Shown: positions 1 to 8,355 of the stretch, piece by piece | Layout: each line of letters begins with the position of its first letter | How positions within the stretch are numbered: position 1 is the stretch's first letter | From: JBFMDN01 sp040753915 | Lineage (GTDB): Bacteria > Desulfobacterota > Desulfomonilia > Desulfomonilales > Desulfomonilaceae | Assembly: GCA_040753915.1 (NCBI GenBank) | Contig: JBFMDN010000008.1 | Span: forward strand, 62,001 to 126,000 | Reading direction: 5' to 3' | Length of the DNA: 64,000 nucleotides | Program-made: the position numbers and the translations under genes | Notes under the pieces: generated by a model | Told to the model about the DNA's origin: nothing | The model's input: only the letters and a program-made list of their open reading frames with translations | The model's database searches: none

Positions 1-154
1 TGCTGAGGGAATGCCTTGCTCTCCCATGGTAAAGTGGAGAAACGGGGTAGAGGGTGGATTGTCAAATCGTGGCCTTTTCGGGGGGATAAAGCACGGATTT
101 TCTTCCTGACAAGAGTGTTCGCACATTTCTGGGAAGGAAATCGAACATTTTTCT

Positions 155-200
155 TTGTGGCGGTTATGGTATAAAATTGTTCTAGATCGCTCTTTTTTTG
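155..200 (+). promoter_or_regulatory. Possible -10 element upstream of the histidine kinase gene
   Basis: TATAAAAT at 170-177 is the only AT-rich -10-like box in the first 320 bases; the -35 region (AT-rich, near 147-152) is poor. If it is real, transcription starts near 182, inside the longest open frame that begins at 155, which favours a later start codon for the kinase. The rest of 1-328 shows no other gene. Confidence 0.3.
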
Positions 201-328
201 GTGGGTACTCCTGGCTGCGGAGGCAAGACCCTGGACCGGATCCCGGGATTTTGCCCTCGGCGTGCCCATCCCTTCGATACTTGTTGCGGGGGATTGGCCT
301 CGGAACGAGCCCCTCGGAGATGACGTCC

Positions 329-1576
329 ATGGATGAGGGCGAATCCAGCATGGGAGAGCTTTCCGCCGGGATGACCGAGTTGCGCCAGCGGCTGCAGGAA
401 CTGGAGCATGCTGAAAAGAGGCTCCGCATAGCTGAGGAATGCATGGTCCAGTGGGAAATGCGGTTCCGGGCTCTGGCCCAATCGCCTCTTTATGGGATCG
501 TGTCTCTTGACAGCGGCATGCGAGTGGCGTTCTGGAATCAGGGGGCGGAGCGGATATTCGGATACACCGCGCAGGAAGCGCAGAGCATGCAAGTCCGGGC
601 AGTGCTGCCCGATTTACCTGAGCTGTTGCGGAGAATACATGACGAAAGCCTGGTCCAAGAGGGAAGGATCCTCTCCTTGGGCAGACCCTTTGAATGCAAG
701 GGCGTCCGCAAGACCGGTGATCTCGTTCCGGTCGAATTCTGCATCTCGTCCTGGAAAGATCGATCCGGGATATCCTATTCGGTTGTAATCCGCGATATCA
801 GCTTTAGAAAGCGGGCCATAGAGGCACTGCAATGTCGGGCGGAGGAAGCCAGGAAGCGGGCCGAAGAGCTGGAAACGCTGATTCAGAGTGTTGCACACGA
901 TCTAAAGTCTCCGGTCGTGACAGTCAGAGGGTTAGCTCAACTCCTGGTCAAGAGAAGCCAGCGCTCTTTAACGGATCACGATCGCGACCAAGCCCTACGT
1001 CAGATCGCGACCAGTGCCCGATCGATGGAGGCATTGCTGAATGCTCTCCTGGAAGGTCTGTCCGCTCCGCATGCAAAACTGCAGTGGGCGCCCGTTCACC
1101 TGCGGACAACCATCGAGGAGGTGCTGGACCAACATAAGCAGGAGTTGCAGGAAAAGGGGATACGCGTCATGATCGATGTCCAGGAACGACTCCCTGACGT
1201 GTACGGAGATAAGCACAGGATCGGAAGAATCATCGACAATTTGGTGGCAAACGCAATTCGACACATGGGTGAGAGGACCCGCCCCTTTATCCAGATTCGC
1301 TGCGTGGCCAAGACAGGATTCATCGTTGTCAGCGTCTCGGACAACGGGAGGGGAATTCCGCCCGAACAGCAATCAAAGATTTTCGACCGCTTCGTCAGAG
1401 CTCCTGACCCCCAGGAGGGTACGGCCGGATCCGGGCTGGGGCTCTTTATCGCCAAAAAGTTCGTCGAGAGTCATCAAGGGAGAATTTGGGTTGAATCCAA
1501 GTTGGGGAGAGGAACAACGTTCAGTTTTACCCTTCCGAAATTCACTTCTGGAGAGCTCACCGACTACCAAATCTGA
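329..1576 (+). CDS. PAS-domain sensor histidine kinase
   Basis: This is probably a soluble two-component sensor kinase that autophosphorylates on histidine and passes phosphate to a response regulator not present in the window. Numbered from the ATG at 329, a short coiled coil (about 5-40) precedes a PAS domain (about 45-160). A HisKA domain follows with the H-box SVAHDLKSP (His near 190), then a HATPase_c domain with N-box NLVANAIRH, G1 DNGRGIPPE and G2 GSGLGLFIAKK. No membrane segment is visible. The frame stays open back to 155, but the first 55 residues look non-coding. The ATG at 329 has CGGAGA about nine bases upstream, so I prefer it. The signal sensed is unknown; the family call is firm. 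Confidence 0.9.
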   Translation: MDEGESSMGELSAGMTELRQRLQELEHAEKRLRIAEECMVQWEMRFRALAQSPLYGIVSLDSGMRVAFWNQGAERIFGYTAQEAQSMQVRAVLPDLPELLRRIHDESLVQEGRILSLGRPFECKGVRKTGDLVPVEFCISSWKDRSGISYSVVIRDISFRKRAIEALQCRAEEARKRAEELETLIQSVAHDLKSPVVTVRGLAQLLVKRSQRSLTDHDRDQALRQIATSARSMEALLNALLEGLSAPHAKLQWAPVHLRTTIEEVLDQHKQELQEKGIRVMIDVQERLPDVYGDKHRIGRIIDNLVANAIRHMGERTRPFIQIRCVAKTGFIVVSVSDNGRGIPPEQQSKIFDRFVRAPDPQEGTAGSGLGLFIAKKFVESHQGRIWVESKLGRGTTFSFTLPKFTSGELTDYQI

Positions 1577-1635
1577 AGTCCGTCATTTGGTCAATTCTGG
1601 CCATTTCAGGACAGACTGTTGCGTGTGGAGGTATC

Positions 1636-2313
1636 ATGGCCGACTCTAACAATTCTCTCGGTGCTTTCGAGATAAAGGACTGCGCGTTGGTGGCTATCGC
1701 TACCGGGGAGAGAGCACAGAATCTGAGAGAACTGAGAGACAAGCTGCAAACCGTCGCAGCAGGAAGTATCTATTACCATTTCTGGGCAAGGCTGCTGAGA
1801 CCTCGCTTCGATACTCCCCAGTACATTAATGATTTCGCCACCTGGAGCCACTACTCTCTGCACGACCAGATCTTGGCCGAGCGGTTGGCGATCATAGATC
1901 CTACGGCATTCGAGAGCCTTGAAGTACTGCGGCAGGAGTTGGTAGATATCATCGAGCAGCGTCTCGACGAAATCGAGTTGGCTCCTTGGGCAAAGGCCGA
2001 TAGCCAGTTCCACTTCGTACGATCCCAAATAGTCGTCTTTGACACCCAAATGAAATTGGAAAGTCCCGAGGATCTGGTGGACGTTATCCCGAACCTGTCT
2101 CTGGGGAGCATCTATTACCATTTCATTGACGCACGTCGGAGGACAGAAGGGAGCAAGGACGATTTCCACGCGTGGCTGAGTGCTTTTGGGCCCGCCTATG
2201 CCGATCTCTGCCACAGACTCGGGACAGTCGATCCCTACTTCGTTTCACTGAGCGAATTGCGCCATCAGTTGGCGATGCTCTTCACGACCTACTTCGGGAG
2301 GGTGCCTGTATGA
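1636..2313 (+). CDS. DUF5752-like protein with an internal duplication
   Basis: The function is unknown. The 225-residue soluble protein contains two related halves: the motif GSIYYHF occurs near residue 36 and again near 158, each time followed by a helical stretch. I recognise it, without a search, as resembling the DUF5752 family that is often found beside trehalose-synthase-type glycosyltransferases. GGAGG precedes the ATG at a normal distance. Its stop overlaps the start of the TreT-like gene in an ATGA, so the two are translationally coupled. That suggests a helper or regulatory role for the glycosyltransferase, which is inference. Confidence 0.75.
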   Translation: MADSNNSLGAFEIKDCALVAIATGERAQNLRELRDKLQTVAAGSIYYHFWARLLRPRFDTPQYINDFATWSHYSLHDQILAERLAIIDPTAFESLEVLRQELVDIIEQRLDEIELAPWAKADSQFHFVRSQIVVFDTQMKLESPEDLVDVIPNLSLGSIYYHFIDARRRTEGSKDDFHAWLSAFGPAYADLCHRLGTVDPYFVSLSELRHQLAMLFTTYFGRVPV

Positions 2314-3584
2314 GGTCCATCAAGGACTACGCGCCCATTGTTGGGGTTGACGTCATAGACCACTTGCGGCAACTGGCGCGACCTCTCGAAGGTCTCAAAG
2401 TAGTGCATGTCAATTCCACGAGGGTGGGTGGAGGTGTGGCCGAAATACTCCACAAGCTCGTTCCGCTTAAGGCGGAGCTCGGAATAGACGCGAGGTGGGA
2501 AGTCATTCGGGGAGAGGAGGCCTTCTTTTCATGCACGAAGAACTTCCACAACGGCCTGCAGGGAATACCAGTGGCCATGACCGATTCCCTGCTCACCGCG
2601 TATGAGCAGACCAATGAAAGAAATGCGGAGGAGCTGAGACCTATCCTCGAGGAGGCCGACATTGTATTCATTCACGATCCTCAGCCGTTGTTGCTCCTGA
2701 AATGGTGCCCGAACAGGAGAGGCAAATGGATCTGGCGGTGCCACATCGATTTGAGCCGCCCTTTCCGCCCCGTGTGGAAATACCTGCGGCCCTTCGTCGT
2801 GCAATACGATGCCAGCATCTTCTCTCTGGCCGATTTCGCGCAGCCCTTGCCCCACGTTCAGTACCTGATTCCTCCAAGCATAGATCCCTTGAGTGATAAG
2901 AACCGAGACCTCAGCCCTGACGATGTGGCAGGTGTTTATTCGAGATTCGGGATCGACCCTGAACGGCCTGTGATGCTCCAGATATCACGTTTCGATCGAT
3001 TCAAGGACCCGACGGGCGTGGTCAGGGCTTACAGGCTCGTTAAGCAGTTCATTCCCACCGTTCAGCTTGTCCTGGCAGGAGGCACTGCCACCGACGATCC
3101 TGAGGGCGCGATGGTGCTCGCAGAAGTCCAGGCCGAAGCCGAAGGAGATGGGGACGCCCATATCCTCCTCTTGCCACCCGACGCCGACATCACGGTGAAC
3201 GCCCTCCAGAGGGCTGCGAACATTGTCCTCCAGAAATCCATAAGAGAAGGATTCGGGCTAACGGTGACCGAGGCCCTCTGGAAGGGAAAACCTGTCATCG
3301 GAGGCAACGTTGGCGGGATCCGCCTTCAGGTGATCGATCACCACACGGGATTCCTCGTCAGCAGCCCCGAAGGAGCAGCTCTGAGGACCCGCTACCTGCT
3401 TCAGCACCCGGAGGAGGCATTCCAGATGGGTCGGAAGGCGAGGGACCTGGTACGGGAGAACTTCCTCATCACCAGGCACCTGCGAGAATACCTGAGCCTC
3501 ATGGTCTCAGCCGTATACGGGGATGAGGAGCGCATCGAGCTGGAGATGTACGGAGGGTCAGCGGGGTCAGGTCTTGTTTCTTGA
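2310..3584 (+). CDS. treT: Trehalose synthase (TreT-like), GT4 glycosyltransferase
   Basis: TreT enzymes join an NDP-glucose donor to glucose to give trehalose, a compatible solute. The N-terminus (VVHVNSTRVGGGVAEILH, then FHNGLQG) matches the family signature as I remember it from archaeal TreT. The C-terminal Rossmann half carries the GT-B retaining motif EGFGLTVTEAL (E-x7-E). The 424-residue length fits. The start is the ATG at 2310 that overlaps the preceding stop; the frame is open upstream from 2172, but that part lies out of frame inside the DUF5752-like gene. The last eight codons and the TGA lie in the terminal repeat of an inverted-repeat element, so the native C-terminus may have been altered by insertion. 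Confidence 0.85.
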   Translation: MRSIKDYAPIVGVDVIDHLRQLARPLEGLKVVHVNSTRVGGGVAEILHKLVPLKAELGIDARWEVIRGEEAFFSCTKNFHNGLQGIPVAMTDSLLTAYEQTNERNAEELRPILEEADIVFIHDPQPLLLLKWCPNRRGKWIWRCHIDLSRPFRPVWKYLRPFVVQYDASIFSLADFAQPLPHVQYLIPPSIDPLSDKNRDLSPDDVAGVYSRFGIDPERPVMLQISRFDRFKDPTGVVRAYRLVKQFIPTVQLVLAGGTATDDPEGAMVLAEVQAEAEGDGDAHILLLPPDADITVNALQRAANIVLQKSIREGFGLTVTEALWKGKPVIGGNVGGIRLQVIDHHTGFLVSSPEGAALRTRYLLQHPEEAFQMGRKARDLVRENFLITRHLREYLSLMVSAVYGDEERIELEMYGGSAGSGLVS

Positions 3585-3676
3585 CGAACCTATGATGACG
3601 ATGAGCCGTGAATAGGCCACTGGCCTGGTCTAGACCGAGTAGGCGAGTTCAAGATCAAGAAACAAGACCTGACCCC
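3563..3676. repeat. Inverted-repeat element, copy 1 (114 bp)
   Basis: Both ends carry GGGGTCAGGTCTTGTTTC plus TTGA as a perfect 22-bp terminal inverted repeat. Inside are two short palindromes, AGGCCACTGGCCT and GGTCTAGACC. Compared with copies at 9109 and 18544 it is inverted and lacks about 12 internal bases. It lies between the convergent treT-like and glcF genes, and its left end encodes the treT stop codon. It is too short to encode a transposase. Confidence 0.9.
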
Positions 3677-3681
3677 TTGTC

Positions 3682-4926
3682 TCATTCCAGCCTCTCAGCA
3701 ATCAGTTGGATGGTGTGGCGAACAGCCGGATCGCCCTCACCATAGAGATTGCCGGACAGGGTAAGGTTGCATCCCGGGCACCCCGTAGCAACGAGGCGAG
3801 CACCTGTTGAAAGAATGTTCTCTTTCTTGCGCGACGTGACCGCTGCTGACATTTCCACATGCTCGAACTGGAAGGCTCCGGCGCCGCCGCAGCACTGATC
3901 CGACCCGGGCATTTCGATCAGGCTCACGTCCTCCAGCGATGCGAGAATCTTCCGCGGCTCCTTGGAGATCCCCATGGATCGAACCAGGTGACACGGATCG
4001 TGGTACGTGACATCCACATGCTCTCGACGCTGCCCAGCGCGCAGGGGAAGCTCTTCCAGCCGTTCAGCCACTAACTCGGATACATCTCTGACCTTGGCAG
4101 ACACCCGCCACGCGGGCTCCGGGTCCAGTCCCAGGTCTTCCATAAGGTGTGGAATGCTTTTCTTGAGCCCTCCTCCGCAGGTTGCACAGTCCACCACGAT
4201 CGCATCCACATCGCTTCGGTCGAAGAGGGCCAGGTTCTTTTGAATGTTAGGGAGGGCTTCCCTCCGGGCGCCGCTGAGGAAGATGGGTACTGCACAGCAC
4301 ACCTGATCCTGAGGTATTATCACCTCAATGCCCAGGGTAGTGAGGACCTTGACTACGCTGAGCCCAACGTCTTCGTTTATGAGATCCGTTGCACAGCCGG
4401 TGAAATAGAGGACTCGTCCCGATCGTCTTCCCTTGGCGGGGACCACTTCACCCATTCGCCCGCGGAACGACTGTTGATTGAAGGTGGGAAGGCGACTCAC
4501 AGGGATCCTGCCAAGCTTCCAATTGATGTTTAGGGGGACGACGAAAAACCTCTGGCCGAATCGCGCGACTCGGGCGCCCAGTCTCATGAGCATGGGGTTC
4601 TTGAGAGCAGCGAACAGCGCCCTCTTGGGCAGCGCCGGCCCCAAAGCCTCGTGAAGCTCCATGCGCATGTTCTCGAAGACCCTATCGAGCCGAACACCGC
4701 TCGGACAGGCCTTTGCACACGATTCGCAGAGTATGCAGCTCGCGAGGGCTTCATGGAGGCTCTTCGTTATGGCGAGATCACCTTCCAGGTACTTCTTCAC
4801 CATTTGTATTCTGCCCCGTGGAGCATACCGCTCCATCCGCGTAGCCTGGTACGTGGGGCAAACCGCCTGACAGGCAGCGCATTTAAGACAATTGTGGAGG
4901 TCCTCCACTACACTTGGTGCAAACAT
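3682..4926 (-). CDS. glcF: Glycolate/D-lactate dehydrogenase iron-sulfur subunit (GlcF-like)
   Basis: GlcF passes electrons from the flavin subunit towards the quinone pool or another acceptor. The 414-residue protein has two N-terminal [4Fe-4S] motifs (CLKCAACQAVCP and CILCESCAKACP) and two CCG (DUF3483/HdrB-type) domains, seen as FTGCATDLIN...QVCCAVP and HDPCHLVRS...QCCGGAGAF. It follows the FAD subunit gene by 62 bases on the same strand, forming a glcD-glcF pair. The substrate could be glycolate, D-lactate or another 2-hydroxy acid; the sequence does not decide. No membrane segment is present, so the complex is probably cytoplasmic or peripheral. Confidence 0.9.
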   Translation of the reverse strand: MFAPSVVEDLHNCLKCAACQAVCPTYQATRMERYAPRGRIQMVKKYLEGDLAITKSLHEALASCILCESCAKACPSGVRLDRVFENMRMELHEALGPALPKRALFAALKNPMLMRLGARVARFGQRFFVVPLNINWKLGRIPVSRLPTFNQQSFRGRMGEVVPAKGRRSGRVLYFTGCATDLINEDVGLSVVKVLTTLGIEVIIPQDQVCCAVPIFLSGARREALPNIQKNLALFDRSDVDAIVVDCATCGGGLKKSIPHLMEDLGLDPEPAWRVSAKVRDVSELVAERLEELPLRAGQRREHVDVTYHDPCHLVRSMGISKEPRKILASLEDVSLIEMPGSDQCCGGAGAFQFEHVEMSAAVTSRKKENILSTGARLVATGCPGCNLTLSGNLYGEGDPAVRHTIQLIAERLE

Positions 4927-4988
4927 CTGACTTCCTGATACTGAACTTGGTGGCGTTTCGTTCCGGACACAGAGCCGTGGCGCGCCCC

Positions 4989-6359
4989 TTACACGAATTT
5001 GCCGGGGTTCAAAATTCCCTTGGGATCGAAACTTTGCTTGAGGCGTTTGGTCACCGCCATGGCTACGGGATCCAGCTCCAGGTCAAGAAATGGAGCCTTG
5101 GTCATCCCGATGCCATGCTCTCCGGACAGGGTGCCTCCCAGGGCTAACGCCTCGCGAAAAATAGCTTCAGTCGCTTTTTCCACACGGTCGAGCTCGCCCT
5201 TGTCCCGGTGATCGAACAAGATGATGGGGTGCAGATTGCCGTCCCCAGCGTGGGCCAAGACTCCGATCTTGAGCGAGTGGCGTTCAGCGATCTCCGTGAT
5301 CTTGCGCACCATCGCAGTCAAATTTGACACCGGCACCGTGGCGTCTTCGATCATCGCGTTGGGGCGCAGGCGGGCCATCACCGAAAACGCGGCACGGCGC
5401 CCGGTCCACAACCGTTCCGCTTCCTCGGGGGACGACGCCGTCTGGATGCCCGATGCTTGATTGCTCGTCAGGATATCGCGGATTCTCGCCACCTGGAGAT
5501 CCAGCCCTTCGGGCTCGCCATCAACCTCAATCAACAGAATCGCGTCCACATTCGTGGGAAGTCCCAAATGTGAATCCGCCTCCACAGCTTGGATCACCAC
5601 CCTGTCCATCAGTTCCAGCGCGGTTGGAACAATTCCAGACTTGATTATCCCTGCCACTGCGTCGGAGCTGCTCTCCAATCTCGGGAAATGGGCCATAATC
5701 GTGCGGGACGCCACAGGCTTGGGCACCAGTCGGACTACGATCTCGGTAACAATTCCGAGCGTTCCTTCCGAGCCGCATATGAGTCTGGTAAGATCGTATC
5801 CGGTCACATTCTTGATGGTACGCCCCCCCGTCTTCAGGACATCACCGTTAGCGAGCACCACCGTGAGTCCAAGCAAGTAGTCTCGCGTCACCCCGTACTT
5901 TAGAGTCTTGGGTCCCCCGGCGTTGGTCCCGACCGTTCCCCCCATTGTCGCTGTCCTCCAGGAGCTGGGGTCGGGCGGATACATCAATCTAAACTTCTCC
6001 ACCTCTTGCTGAAGATCGAAATTGATCACGCCAGGCTCCACGCGCGCAACGCGGTTTTCGCGATCCATTTCAAGAATTTTGTTCATACGCGTCATTGCCA
6101 GGACAATTCCGCCCCTCATGGGAACGGTCTGACCGGCCAGGTTTGTGCCTGAGCCTCGTGGAGTCACAGGAATCGCCTCCCTGTACGCCACTTTCATGAT
6201 CGCGGAAACCTCTTCCGTTGAGAGAGGATACAGAATTATGTCCGGCAAGTGCTCTTCCAAATGCGGGTCGAGCGAGTAGATCGCGAGGTCCTCAGGCCGA
6301 GTCGACGCGCGTTCCTTGCCCACAATCGCCGTGAGCTCCTTGATTATTTCCTTGTTCAT
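4989..6359 (-). CDS. glcD: FAD-linked 2-hydroxyacid dehydrogenase (GlcD-like)
   Basis: This is a 456-residue flavoprotein of the glycolate oxidase/D-lactate dehydrogenase family that oxidises a 2-hydroxy acid to the 2-keto acid. The N-terminal FAD_binding_4 domain is clear (TPRGSGTNLAGQ near residue 75 and the GGTVGTNAGGPK segment). The C-terminal FAD-oxidase domain includes HAGDGNLHP and ends with GEHGIGMTKAPF and a characteristic DPKGILNPGKF tail. It is the first gene of a pair with glcF. A FadR-type regulator with a lactate-type operator lies 2 kb away on the other strand and may control it (inference). Confidence 0.92.
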   Translation of the reverse strand: MNKEIIKELTAIVGKERASTRPEDLAIYSLDPHLEEHLPDIILYPLSTEEVSAIMKVAYREAIPVTPRGSGTNLAGQTVPMRGGIVLAMTRMNKILEMDRENRVARVEPGVINFDLQQEVEKFRLMYPPDPSSWRTATMGGTVGTNAGGPKTLKYGVTRDYLLGLTVVLANGDVLKTGGRTIKNVTGYDLTRLICGSEGTLGIVTEIVVRLVPKPVASRTIMAHFPRLESSSDAVAGIIKSGIVPTALELMDRVVIQAVEADSHLGLPTNVDAILLIEVDGEPEGLDLQVARIRDILTSNQASGIQTASSPEEAERLWTGRRAAFSVMARLRPNAMIEDATVPVSNLTAMVRKITEIAERHSLKIGVLAHAGDGNLHPIILFDHRDKGELDRVEKATEAIFREALALGGTLSGEHGIGMTKAPFLDLELDPVAMAVTKRLKQSFDPKGILNPGKFV

Positions 6360-6826
6360 GCTTGAAGCCCTTTTGCACGCCCCCCACCGACCCCGGGATT
6401 GCGAGGATAGCTCAGGGAGGCAGTTTCGACCAATCGGATGCAGAACTGCTACCGTTGCAAAACACGAAGTGAAAGCGAAATCGTGTCCGGCCTGCTTGGT
6501 ACCCCTATTCGGAGATGCGGTCGCGAATTCACGGCAACGCTGTTCACGCGAAGGAGGGCCCGCAGCTAGCCATTGCCCCGAAGCACGTTACGAAGAAAGC
6601 ATCGGCGACACGCTGGCACTACGAGAAGTTCGCACCGACTCCTCCGCGGCAGGGCCTGGTTTCAAACATGCCCTCCCATGAGACAGGCTCTGAACCTGCC
6701 CCCTAGCCGGATCGTTGCACAGTGGCCTATATTCAAACCGCCCAAGCCGCCATTCTCCACGCGTTCCACCGCCATCGGGTCAACCCCGTTGCCGCGGTGA
6801 ATACGGCACCGTATTCGTGAAATCGA
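6360..6826. other. Gene-free interval between two leftward genes
   Basis: No gene, tRNA or convincing promoter is seen in these 467 bases. Bases near 6650-6706 contain a stretch (GAGACAGGCTCTGAACCT) that recurs at 18221-18238 and, degenerate and inverted, near 55498-55530, so a degenerate dispersed repeat is present. Confidence 0.5.
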
Positions 6827-7132
6827 CTACCTACCAGGTCCTCTGGTAGCAAGCAGATAGTACTTTCCCCCCTCCGTTTGCCCGATAACGCCTTCGCTCA
6901 CGAGGTATTCCAGCGCCTTGGCCCGGTAATCTCTGAGACCGACGCGCAAGACATTCGGTTTGGCATAAGGGAGCTCGACCGCGGACATGGTGTCCACTGC
7001 CCCCTGCTTTTCAAGGTCCTGGATCAAACGCGCTGCGGCTTTCTGCATCTTCCGCATGATTACGATACGCGTCAGAATGAACACCACAACGAGTATCACG
7101 ATGCCGATTGCGATTTGCACGTTTTCAGACAA
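6827..7132 (-). CDS. Small single-pass membrane protein of unknown function
   Basis: The protein is not recognised. It has one strong transmembrane helix near the N-terminus (residues about 5-25, IAIGIVILVVVFILT) followed by a basic stretch and a soluble 70-residue tail. The tail ends in a short helix-turn-strand pattern (ALEYLVSEGVIGQTEGGKYYL) resembling a small winged-helix fold. The start is inferred to be TTG at 7132 because AAGGAG lies six bases upstream; an in-frame GTG at 7162 has no comparable site. With this start the protein has 101 residues. It lies about 130 bases downstream of the cytidylate-kinase-like gene on the same strand and may be co-transcribed. Confidence 0.65.
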   Translation of the reverse strand: MSENVQIAIGIVILVVVFILTRIVIMRKMQKAAARLIQDLEKQGAVDTMSAVELPYAKPNVLRVGLRDYRAKALEYLVSEGVIGQTEGGKYYLLATRGPGR

Positions 7133-7263
7133 TGTGGGCTCCTTCGGGGGAACGCGCGGCACACCGCTTGCCGTGTAGCGCTTTCGCTGTCAAACGCCAC
7201 GCCTTCACCTGCAAAGAGAACACCCCTTGGCCCCCTCCGAAAACGCTCTCATAGACGCAGCCG

Positions 7264-8094
7264 TCAGTATCCGTACGGAAACTGTGTCACGACGATCTCG
7301 TTGACAACACTCTTCACGCCCGGATACTCGGAAGCAATCTTCTCCGCTCTCTCCTTATGTTTGGGATCCGAGACCCGGCCGGACAGCGTAATCTCCCCAT
7401 TCAATCCCGAAGCTGCTTCCACCTTCGATGCACTGACAGGGGTCAGCCGCTTCTTGATCACCGCTTCCACTCGTTTTGCCAGAGCCATGGCCGAGAGCCG
7501 CTCTTTCCAGTGCTCCGGCTCAGGAGTACGCTCCAGAGAGTCGATCCCCTGGCAGACGACCGCGGCTGCGCCTTCAGCAGTGTAATGCTCTGTGTTGATG
7601 ATTAAATCATAGAGCGTCCAATCCTGCACATCATGCTCGAAGACGGATTGAATGAGCGCCCGTCGCTCACGGTCGTGCTTGCGAACGAATTCTGCTGCCT
7701 GAGGTCTCTGCAAGCCCAATCTCTCCGCTACGCGCTGCACTCGGACATCCGTGGGAGCAACGGTTCGCACGCTGAACACTCCCGGGATGTCCTTCAGAAC
7801 GAGCTGTGACCCTCTTCCGATCAGGACAACTTTTCCCTCACTGGCGAACTCGTACGTCAAAGCCTCAAAAAGAGCCAGATACACAGGGGTGTCGAAAAAG
7901 AACCGCTCCCAGAAACCAGGGCCTTTCTCCGTCTCGTACATGACGCAGATGTCCTTGAATTCCGGATCGCATGTCTCAGCCCGCTCGTGAACCTGTGCTT
8001 GACCGATCAATCTGAAACCTTTTTCACGTGCCACAATCGCTGCGATAACATCGCCGAGGCTCCCGATCTGTCTCGAGAAGGTTATGACTTGCAT
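7264..8094 (-). CDS. Cytidylate kinase-like protein fused to a BON domain
   Basis: Residues 1-200 look like the cytidylate kinase-like family (PF13189 type). The N-terminal strand and loop SRQIGSLGDVIAAIVA replace a classical Walker A, and VVLIGRGSQLVLKD and DLIINTEH follow. Residues about 205-272 resemble a BON domain (LNGEITLSGRVSDPKHKERAEKIASEYPGVKSVVNEIVV), which in other proteins binds lipids or small ligands. A true CMP kinase would be about 220 residues and have a standard P-loop, so I would not assume it phosphorylates CMP. The fusion suggests a sensor or envelope-associated role, which is inference. Confidence 0.8.
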   Translation of the reverse strand: MQVITFSRQIGSLGDVIAAIVAREKGFRLIGQAQVHERAETCDPEFKDICVMYETEKGPGFWERFFFDTPVYLALFEALTYEFASEGKVVLIGRGSQLVLKDIPGVFSVRTVAPTDVRVQRVAERLGLQRPQAAEFVRKHDRERRALIQSVFEHDVQDWTLYDLIINTEHYTAEGAAAVVCQGIDSLERTPEPEHWKERLSAMALAKRVEAVIKKRLTPVSASKVEAASGLNGEITLSGRVSDPKHKERAEKIASEYPGVKSVVNEIVVTQFPYGY

Positions 8095-8271
8095 GCCGTG
8101 TCCTTTCCTCGGGCAGGATCGGGAAACGCCGCCGTGCCGAGCCTGCCGTAAGCTGCCATGGGCTGATCTGTCCCGTTCTTTCTGCGGGAATAATATTTTT
8201 GTATTGTAGCACAGGGCATTCGCATAGGATAGCCCTCACAGTGGACCCGGGATGATTGTCTAATGGTAAAT

Positions 8272-8282
8272 TGGAACGACCA
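8272..8282 (+). promoter_or_regulatory. Predicted FadR/LldR-type operator
   Basis: TGGAACGACCA matches the TGGTnnnACCA consensus of PdhR/LldR/GlcC-type GntR regulators at seven of eight fixed positions. It lies ten bases upstream of the predicted -35 box of a FadR-family gene. This suggests autoregulation by that protein. The match is short, so chance cannot be excluded. Confidence 0.5.
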
Positions 8283-8291
8283 AAAAATCAA

Positions 8292-8320
8292 TTGATCATT
8301 TTCTTTGTTCAGTCTATGAT
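8292..8320 (+). promoter_or_regulatory. Predicted sigma-70 promoter of the FadR-type regulator gene
   Basis: TTGATC (8292-8297) and TATGAT (8315-8320) are separated by 17 bases, the optimal spacing. The transcript would start near 8327, about 30 bases before the ATG. Confidence 0.6.
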
Positions 8321-8355
8321 CTCCCACACAGCCATTCGGCCATAGAGCATCATCC

